From assembly GCA_964478425.1 (NCBI GenBank), contig CAYZIB010000014.1, forward strand, positions 1 to 29,642: 29,642 nt of DNA, written 5' to 3'. This stretch comes from CAYZIB01 sp964478425 (GTDB lineage: Bacteria > Bacillota_I > Bacilli_A > Acholeplasmatales > WRBM01). Positions 24,560 to 29,642 of this stretch are shown one piece after another. Below the pieces are notes generated by a model that was not told the origin of the DNA, made no database searches, and saw only the letters and a list, made by a program, of their open reading frames with translations. Numbering within the stretch: position 1 is the first letter of the stretch; each line of letters opens with the position of its first letter. A program made the position numbers and the translations under genes.

Positions 24560-26557
24560 TTATTTATTTGGATTTATCTGTTCAAATGTTACATCAATAA
24601 AAAACGGATAACTTTTTGAGTAACATTGAGCTAAATATAATTTTTGAATATTATTTTCATAAAAATTCAATTTATTTTCTTCATCATAAATAAATGTTTT
24701 ATTATTATTTTCTTCTTGTTTCCATTTTACTTCATCTATTTTTATTTGTGAAAATTCATAAGTTCTAATAATTTTTCTTTTAATATATTCTGTAGTTTCA
24801 CATTGTGTATTTGATAATTTTTCATTTATTTCTGTTTTTGTAGTTTTTTCTAATTCTTTTTCATCATACTTTTGAGAAATAACATCTATTCTTTCAAGAT
24901 AATAATTATTATTTGTTAGAGTATAATTTTCATTTAAATTATCTAATTCATTATCCATTTTTATTTTTAATAATGGATTTGAATCATCGTTAATATAATC
25001 AAGTTGGTTATTATTATCTTTAAAATACGCTCTATAAATATATCCTTCTTCATAATATGTTCTAGTATATTTTGTAGTTGTAATTTCTTTTACTTCTTTT
25101 AAATTACCTAGATAATTTGTAATTGTTGTTTTTGTAATATTAAGTAATATTGTTTCTGTTTCTCCATCTATTCTTTTTACATTTGTAGTTTCTTTAATAG
25201 ATGTTTGTTTTTCAACTTGATCTATTGGTGTTATAGTTGTTTTAGTAGTTTCTTTTGTCAATTCTTGTGTTCCTGTTCTTTTTACTTTTAATTTATGTAT
25301 ATAATATAAAATGTCATTGTTATTTATATTAATTGCTTTAGCTACATAATTTTTCGTATATGTATTAATATTAGGTTCTTCAGTTATTATTTCATAATCA
25401 TTCCATTTTATATCATCGTTAGATGTTTTTGTGGTTGTTATTATTTCTTCTTTAGTTATGGATTTACTATCTATTATTTTTGTCTGTTCTTGTGTTGAAC
25501 CATCTTTATAGATTGTTACATTTCCAGAAACAAGTGTTTCTTTTTCTTCTTGATCCTTAATATTTGTTCCAGTAAAATTAGAATTATCGTAATAATTATC
25601 GATAATATTTTCTTTCATTGATTTAATGTACCAATCTTTATCACTTGCACCATATATTTCACTAATTTTGTTTGATTCAATTATATTTCCATTTTCATCT
25701 TTTATTGCATCAACTATGATTCCACTTAAATGAATATCATCTACTATATCTGTAGGAGCAAGTTTAATTGTATAATTTTTTGTTTGTTCTTTGCCTGCTT
25801 TTAAAGTAAATTCATCCATTATAATAGTTATTTTATAGAATGTTACATTTTGACTAAATGTTACTTCTAAAGGAGATAAAACTTTTCCTCCTTCTTGATC
25901 TAATGTTGGATTTTGTTCACTTGTTAAATCTTCTGTGTCCCACATTCTAAATAATAAATCTTGACTAACTTCTTTTTCGTATTCTTCAATCGAAATAATT
26001 GTATTATTATTTTTAGCAATAATTGTATTATTTTGTTTTTCGATATTAAATTCTAATTCATTAATTTCTTCTCCTTTATAATCATTACTATTTGCTGTGT
26101 TATATTTGTTATTTGAATTTATTAGATCGCTTATTACAATTTGTGGTAATATTGGATTTGTTTCTTCATCAAATACTTGCATAGCAAGTTTAATAGCAAA
26201 ATTTTTAGGACAAGAAAATGTTAAACTATATTTTAAATCAACATCTGATATTTTTTTATTTCCACTTTGATCTTCTTTATAATTATTAACTTTAAAGTGT
26301 AATGATCTTAAAGCATTCATTGCAATTTGAGAATTCACATCAGAATTACTCCAAAAAGAGGTATTTGTGAATGATAAACCACTTACTCCTTCAATGCTTG
26401 CTGATACGGAGAAACTTCCAACACTTGCTTGATTTTGATTAGTATCTCCTGAAATATATCTTGCTGATGTTGAACTTATTATAATAACAAGCATAATAAA
26501 TAAAAGGTAATTAAAATAAAAAATATTATTTTTTAAAAATTTGATGGCTTTTTTCAT
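24560..26557 (-). CDS. Exported Thr/Ile/Lys-rich protein with SipW-type signal peptide, unrecognised
   Basis: 665 residues. The hydrophobic helix (about 13-31) ends in TSARYISGDTNQNQASVGSF, like the TasA-type signal end. Residues 45-300 look like extracellular beta-sandwich sequence. The middle and C-terminal parts are dominated by Thr/Lys/Glu-rich strands with repeated TTKT/TTIT runs (such as KETTKTTITPIDQVEKQTS). Only a few cysteines are present, and there is no LPxTG and no C-terminal anchor. I do not recognise the family. Its place between the second SipW-like peptidase and the beta-helix gene, with nearly the same ribosome site as the latter, suggests it is a client of that peptidase and a partner in one surface structure. 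Confidence 0.75.
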   Translation of the reverse strand: MKKAIKFLKNNIFYFNYLLFIMLVIIISSTSARYISGDTNQNQASVGSFSVSASIEGVSGLSFTNTSFWSNSDVNSQIAMNALRSLHFKVNNYKEDQSGNKKISDVDLKYSLTFSCPKNFAIKLAMQVFDEETNPILPQIVISDLINSNNKYNTANSNDYKGEEINELEFNIEKQNNTIIAKNNNTIISIEEYEKEVSQDLLFRMWDTEDLTSEQNPTLDQEGGKVLSPLEVTFSQNVTFYKITIIMDEFTLKAGKEQTKNYTIKLAPTDIVDDIHLSGIIVDAIKDENGNIIESNKISEIYGASDKDWYIKSMKENIIDNYYDNSNFTGTNIKDQEEKETLVSGNVTIYKDGSTQEQTKIIDSKSITKEEIITTTKTSNDDIKWNDYEIITEEPNINTYTKNYVAKAININNNDILYYIHKLKVKRTGTQELTKETTKTTITPIDQVEKQTSIKETTNVKRIDGETETILLNITKTTITNYLGNLKEVKEITTTKYTRTYYEEGYIYRAYFKDNNNQLDYINDDSNPLLKIKMDNELDNLNENYTLTNNNYYLERIDVISQKYDEKELEKTTKTEINEKLSNTQCETTEYIKRKIIRTYEFSQIKIDEVKWKQEENNNKTFIYDEENKLNFYENNIQKLYLAQCYSKSYPFFIDVTFEQINPNK

Positions 26558-26576
26558 TTTTTTACCTCCTTTTTAT

Positions 26577-27134
26577 TTATTGTTTATTATTTATTTCTTC
26601 TTTTAATTTTTTTATTTCTTCTTTAATTTTTGTTATCGATAAATCATTTTTATCTTGGTTACGATAAGAATTTTTTAATAAAAATAATCCTAATAAAAGT
26701 ATAATTGTTATTCCTAATGGACTTTTTATTTGTTTAATTAAATAACCAATTTTATGATAATTTTTTATAACTTTTCCTTTGATTTGATTTATGTTTATAG
26801 GTAAATCATTATTATTGTTGTAATCTCCTTTAGTAATTACTATTGAATCATCTATAAAAACTATTCTATGACACACTAATTGGTTTTTATCTTGATAAAC
26901 AATTATATCTCCTACATTATATTCATTTTCTTTTTTTACTATTATTAAATCATTTACTTTTAGTGTTGGTTCCATACTTCCTGTTTTAATAATAGATAAT
27001 CCTATATTAAATGGCATAGGAAAAATATCACCATTTAATGTTTTATTATTCCAATTATAAAAAGATATTCCTATAAATAAGCTTAAAATCAAAATTAATA
27101 GGTATTTAAAAATATTATTTAGTTTTGATTTCAT
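26577..27134 (-). CDS. sipW: SipW-like (ER-type) signal peptidase I, second copy
   Basis: 185 residues: a membrane helix at about 9-26, the catalytic box IIKTGSMEPTLKVNDLIIVK with S53, CHRIV with H89, TKGDYNNNND with D104, a second helix at about 138-154, and a charged coiled-coil-like tail (163-184). The Ser-His-Asp layout, instead of Ser-Lys, identifies the ER/SipW subtype. Its ribosome site lies in the last codons of the upstream gene, so the two are coupled. Likely substrates are the two exported proteins encoded next. It is very different from the first SipW copy at 28873, so it is not a recent duplicate. Confidence 0.88.
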   Translation of the reverse strand: MKSKLNNIFKYLLILILSLFIGISFYNWNNKTLNGDIFPMPFNIGLSIIKTGSMEPTLKVNDLIIVKKENEYNVGDIIVYQDKNQLVCHRIVFIDDSIVITKGDYNNNNDLPININQIKGKVIKNYHKIGYLIKQIKSPLGITIILLLGLFLLKNSYRNQDKNDLSITKIKEEIKKLKEEINNKQ

Positions 27135-27136
27135 TT

Positions 27137-27967
27137 TTAAAATATCCTTGTGTTTCTAATTTGTCTTATATATAAAATTATTAGCGCTATTAAAAAGATT
27201 ATTAAATTTAAGATTATATAAGGAATTATATTGATTGTTCCACCTAATTTTGTATTGTTATTATCGCATTTAATTCCACCTTTAGCGTTTATGTCTTTTG
27301 ATTGAGTTGCATCTATATCAATTTTTACTTTTAATTGAATTTTATTATTTGTCGACATATTTCCTAATAGGGTATCGAATTCATCGTTATTGCTTTCAAA
27401 TGGCCACATCCATTCAAAATTATAATATACATAGGAATCTACTCCTACTGTTTTAGTATCTTTATATATTTCTCCAACATTGGTATATTCATTATTTGAA
27501 CCTATTATATAATCGTTTTTATAATCAATTAATCTTATTTTAAATGGTATTTCGTATTCTAAATCATTTATTCCTTTTCCAATAAAATAGGCTTTAATTT
27601 TTAAGTTATAGTCAATAGCAACATTCCCTAGATTTTTAAAACTGAATTTATATGTTCCTTTAGAACCTGGAGCAATTATATTATCTCCAGTACCTGATTG
27701 AATAGTAATTATTCCTTCATCGTTTATATTTTCAATATTAAAAATGTTTATTTCAGTATTACCACTCCAAATTTTATCGTCATCAGCTATAACTAATTTA
27801 GGTGATATTGGTTCAATAAAGAATAGATCTTTATTTTCTGGAATTAAATGTCCTATTCTTGCGATTAAAATAAAAAAAGAAAGTAAGAATAATATAATAA
27901 AAACAAAAGATAAAATTTTAAAGATACGAGTTAATTTTTTTTGCTCTATATTTAAAATCCTATTCAT
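27137..27967 (-). CDS. Membrane-anchored TasA-like protein
   Basis: 276 residues with a membrane helix near each end (16-37 and 246-268) and an extracellular domain between. The domain carries TasA/CalY-family marks: IIAPGSKGTYKFSFKNLGNV (98-117) and FEWMWPFESNNDEFDTLLGN (184-203). The second motif is also present in the neighbouring TasA-like protein in weaker form. The N-terminal helix does not end in the A-[KR]-Y motif of its neighbours, so it may keep its N-terminus and be held by two helices. A plausible role is an anchor or nucleator for a TasA-type fibre, comparable in position though not in sequence to TapA. GAAAGGAGATAAT precedes the ATG. It heads the second half of the locus. Confidence 0.75.
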   Translation of the reverse strand: MNRILNIEQKKLTRIFKILSFVFIILFLLSFFILIARIGHLIPENKDLFFIEPISPKLVIADDDKIWSGNTEINIFNIENINDEGIITIQSGTGDNIIAPGSKGTYKFSFKNLGNVAIDYNLKIKAYFIGKGINDLEYEIPFKIRLIDYKNDYIIGSNNEYTNVGEIYKDTKTVGVDSYVYYNFEWMWPFESNNDEFDTLLGNMSTNNKIQLKVKIDIDATQSKDINAKGGIKCDNNNTKLGGTINIIPYIILNLIIFLIALIILYIRQIRNTRIF

Positions 27968-27990
27968 TATATTATCTCCTTTCTTAAAAC

Positions 27991-28041
27991 AACTTTACAT
28001 TTTAAAACATCAAAGTTATTTGGTACTTTAAAATATAAAGT
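27991..28041 (-). promoter_or_regulatory. Cluster of ACTTTA/TAAAGT inverted repeats before the anchored TasA-like gene
   Basis: AACTTT...AAAGTT (27991-28017) and ACTTTA-AAATA-TAAAGT (28025-28041) sit side by side in the 162-bp gap. A related perfect palindrome occurs at 28837-28846 before the tasA-like gene. They may be sites for a shared regulator or simply A/T-rich hairpins. No clear sigma-A promoter was found between them and the gene. Confidence 0.4.
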
Positions 28042-28042
28042 T

Positions 28043-28090
28043 TTAAATCTAAAATCCTACCTTTTGCCACATTTAGGTAGGATTTTATGA
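28043..28090 (-). terminator. Terminator hairpin after the TasA-like gene
   Basis: A perfect 12-bp stem, AAAATCCTACCT (28051-28062) / AGGTAGGATTTT (28075-28086), with a 12-nt loop. The T-run after it on the minus strand is short (TTTT then AGATTT), so termination may be partial. It divides the locus into a sipW-tasA half and the rest. Confidence 0.75.
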
Positions 28091-28129
28091 TTTATTACTT
28101 TTATATTTTATATTAACTATTTCTTTAAA

Positions 28130-28801
28130 TTAATCAATTTGTTCTACTGTAATTGTATATGATACATTTAATGTAGGCGCTGTTTTTAAATTACCTAATA
28201 TAGTATCATTAGTATCATTAGTATTAAATGCCCATTCCCAAGAAAGATCCAAATCAAATGTGTTTTCTAATAATGTATCAGGTTGATAGTCATTATTTGT
28301 TTTTTCTATATCTGTTTCTAATTGATTTATTAAATCAGTTATATTCTTATATTCACCTGATCCTGTACCAATTTTATATGTTTTTGGGGCATCTGCTCCT
28401 ATTTTAGCAGTAAAAACTAAAGGCATGTATTCAGTATTTTCATCAATGTTCCATCCTGTTAATGTTAAAGAAAAATCAATTGTAACTTTAACGCTAACTT
28501 CAGGTTGTCCTGTAACTTTAACGCTAACTAAATCTCCTTTAGTACCTGGAGCTAACAATTTTAATTCTTTTTGTGTTGAAATATGAGTTTCATTAGTATC
28601 AGAAGCAGTGTTTTCTTTTACTATTTTACTATCACCATCATCAACAACAGAAATTACAACACCCCATTTAGCAACTCTAGCTTCATCTTTTCCATTGCCT
28701 GATGTTGTATACTTAGCAAATGTTCCACTTACTACACAACATGTAACTAAAACTAATGCTAATAATAAAGAAGCAAATCTCATCATATAATTTCTTTTCA
28801 T
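28130..28801 (-). CDS. TasA/CalY (camelysin)-like biofilm fibre protein
   Basis: 223 residues. The signal peptide (1-29) ends GTFAKYTTSGNGKDEARVAK, the SipW-dependent type, so cleavage is expected near A29. The mature domain has LLAPGTKGDLVSVKVTG (82-98) and ends with LSWEWAFNTNDTNDTILGN and VSYTITVEQ, all TasA/CalY-family hallmarks. TasA forms donor-strand-linked fibres in B. subtilis biofilms; CalY is the Bacillus cereus group relative. The gene follows the first sipW, which is the standard pairing. AAAGGATGA lies ahead of the ATG at 28801. Whether it forms fibres here is inference; the related camelysin has been described as a protease. Confidence 0.85.
   Translation of the reverse strand: MKRNYMMRFASLLLALVLVTCCVVSGTFAKYTTSGNGKDEARVAKWGVVISVVDDGDSKIVKENTASDTNETHISTQKELKLLAPGTKGDLVSVKVTGQPEVSVKVTIDFSLTLTGWNIDENTEYMPLVFTAKIGADAPKTYKIGTGSGEYKNITDLINQLETDIEKTNNDYQPDTLLENTFDLDLSWEWAFNTNDTNDTILGNLKTAPTLNVSYTITVEQID
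28481..28529 (-). repeat. 30-bp-period duplication inside the TasA-like gene
   Basis: A 19-base segment (28481-28499) is repeated exactly at 28511-28529. It encodes the twofold VSVKVT (about residues 92-97 and 102-107), consistent with an in-frame 10-residue tandem duplication in one beta-strand region. Confidence 0.8.
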
Positions 28802-28830
28802 AGTTAATCATCCTTTCCCTATCAATCTAT

Positions 28831-28865
28831 ATTAAAACTTTAAAGTGGCTTTTTAAAGTTTAATA
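28831..28865 (-). promoter_or_regulatory. Inverted repeat with ACTTTAAAGT palindrome between sipW and tasA-like gene
   Basis: ATTAAAACTTTAAA and TTTAAAGTTTAAT flank a 7-base centre and could fold into a hairpin. The ten-base perfect palindrome (28837-28846) shares its half-site with the repeats at 27991-28041. It could be an operator or an mRNA processing or stability element that raises tasA over sipW. Confidence 0.4.
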
Positions 28866-28872
28866 CCATAAA

Positions 28873-29523
28873 TTAATTTTTCTCTTTATTTTCTTTTTCT
28901 TCTTCTAATTTTTTCTTTTCTGCTTTTAACATTTCTAATTCTTCTAATAATTTATTAGTATCTTCTTTATTTTCTTTTTCTTTTAATTTATGTTTTGTAA
29001 CATCATAAACAACAAATAAACATATAGGAACTAATACACAAACAAGTAAACCTGTTGTTGTAGACATAAAATATGAGACATTTCCTAAAAATGGGATTCT
29101 AAATTTATATACAGAAATAATATTTTTTGCAGGAACCCACATTTCATCTTCAACGTTATTTGCATCCCCTTTTGTTTGGAATAATAATTCTTCTTGATTT
29201 ATATCGATAACTCTATGAGTAACAACACTAGTTCCATTACCAGCAGGATCATAAAAAGAAATAACCATCCCAACTTCAATATCTTCTGGATCTATTTTTT
29301 TACCAATAATTAAATCTCCTGAACTGATTGTTCCTTCCATTGAATCTGTTAAAACAATAAAAGGAACATATTTTCCAACACTAGGAACTTCATTAGAATT
29401 AGTATATGTTTTTACAATCATTATTATGTTCATAATTAAAAGCGGTAATAAAATAACACATAAAACACTTCCAACAATAAACATTATTTTATTTTTTAAA
29501 GATACTTTTGTTTCTTTTTCCAT
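28873..29523 (-). CDS. sipW: SipW-like (ER-type) signal peptidase I
   Basis: 216 residues from the ATG at 29523. An upstream ATG at 29553 is in frame, but AGGAGATGAAATA between them fixes 29523. Membrane helices lie at about 13-38 and 155-173. The catalytic region has LTDSMEGTISSGDLIIGKK with S61, VVTHRVI with H103 and TKGDANNVED with D120 or D126, the Ser-His-Asp form of SipW peptidases. SipW processes TasA and TapA in B. subtilis. The C-terminus (about 176-216) is a Lys/Glu coiled-coil-like tail in the cytoplasm, a feature shared with the second copy. It is the first gene of the locus, next to its expected substrate. Confidence 0.92.
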   Translation of the reverse strand: MEKETKVSLKNKIMFIVGSVLCVILLPLLIMNIIMIVKTYTNSNEVPSVGKYVPFIVLTDSMEGTISSGDLIIGKKIDPEDIEVGMVISFYDPAGNGTSVVTHRVIDINQEELLFQTKGDANNVEDEMWVPAKNIISVYKFRIPFLGNVSYFMSTTTGLLVCVLVPICLFVVYDVTKHKLKEKENKEDTNKLLEELEMLKAEKKKLEEEKENKEKN

Positions 29524-29555
29524 TATTTCATCTCCTGTTAGAAAATATATCATAA

Positions 29556-29581
29556 ATTTAAGACGAAATTTGTTCTTAAAT
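29556..29581 (-). promoter_or_regulatory. Inverted repeat in the 5' leader of the sipW operon
   Basis: A perfect 8-bp inverted repeat, ATTTAAGA / TCTTAAAT, with a 10-nt loop lies between the predicted transcript start and the ribosome site. It could be an operator or leader hairpin. Confidence 0.5.
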
Positions 29582-29603
29582 ATAATTTTTAAATTACATT
29601 TAA

Positions 29604-29633
29604 ATTATACACCCCCCCCCCGCCATTTTTCAA
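29604..29633 (-). promoter_or_regulatory. Promoter of the sipW/TasA-like locus with a homopolymer in its spacer
   Basis: -35 TTGAAA (29633-29628), an 18-nt spacer and -10 TATAAT (29609-29604). The spacer contains ten consecutive G (minus strand). Changing the tract by one base would give 17 or 19 nt, so slippage would tune or switch the promoter. Confidence 0.7.
29612..29621. repeat. Ten-base poly-C/poly-G tract
   Basis: A run of ten C on the plus strand. No comparable C or G run occurs elsewhere in this very AT-rich window. Confidence 0.95.
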
Positions 29634-29642
29634 GGTTTTTCG

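Noticed and set aside
21222..26557. Cell-wall anchoring (LPxTG) of the two large exported proteins
   Set aside because: Neither C-terminus has a sorting motif, hydrophobic helix and basic tail.
29612..29621. Poly-C tract as a sequencing or assembly artefact near the window end
   Set aside because: Non-repetitive sequence continues for about 20 bases beyond it, and it falls exactly between a -35 and a -10, so I kept it as real. Artefact is still possible without read data.

Overview
The window is a very AT-rich, densely packed stretch of a low-GC Gram-positive chromosome. Several genes end in TGA where the next gene starts (the ATGA overlaps at prs/pth, udk/hslO and yabP/yabQ), so TGA is a stop and this is not a code-4 mycoplasma. 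The gene set and order match the Bacillus subtilis origin-proximal region: dnaX-ybaB-recR-bofA, prs-pth-mfd-spoVT, ispE/yabG/rsmA, yabP-yabQ, hslO, dusB and lysS. Five sporulation-linked genes (bofA, spoVT, yabG, yabP, yabQ) point to an endospore former or a recent descendant of one. I infer an uncultured, gut-type member of the Bacilli (Erysipelotrichales/RF39/RFN20-like). That placement is inference and was not computed.

Layout. Positions 1-888 hold the 3' part of a DUF1846 gene. From 941 to 13969 almost everything is on the minus strand: a DUF2232-like membrane protein, rpoE, then mnmE-dnaX-ybaB-recR-bofA read as one unit, then spoVT, mfd, pth and prs, then ispE and yabG. The bofA gene has a TTG start and only 55 codons. 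On the plus strand 14021-15571 carries pduL with a clear promoter, then rsmA. Positions 15593-16361 hold a decayed serine recombinase. dusB and udk-hslO diverge from a shared promoter region at about 17370-17415. yabP-yabQ-lysS are tightly coupled on the minus strand behind a promoter resembling a sigma-E promoter.

The last 8.4 kb (21195-29633, minus strand) is the accessory part and the most interesting. It is a surface-fibre-like locus with two SipW-type (ER-type) signal peptidases, one secreted TasA/CalY-like protein, one membrane-anchored TasA-like protein, a 665-residue unrecognised exported protein and a 1105-residue predicted beta-helix protein. Three of the exported proteins share an A-[KR]-Y-[IT]-[ST] motif at the end of their signal peptides, the type that SipW enzymes process. 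The likely promoter of the locus has ten consecutive G/C bases inside the 18-nt spacer between -35 TTGAAA and -10 TATAAT. That is the arrangement expected for slipped-strand (phase-variable) control of transcription.

No rRNA, tRNA, CRISPR array or intact mobile element was seen. Most transcription units end in recognisable intrinsic terminators, listed individually.
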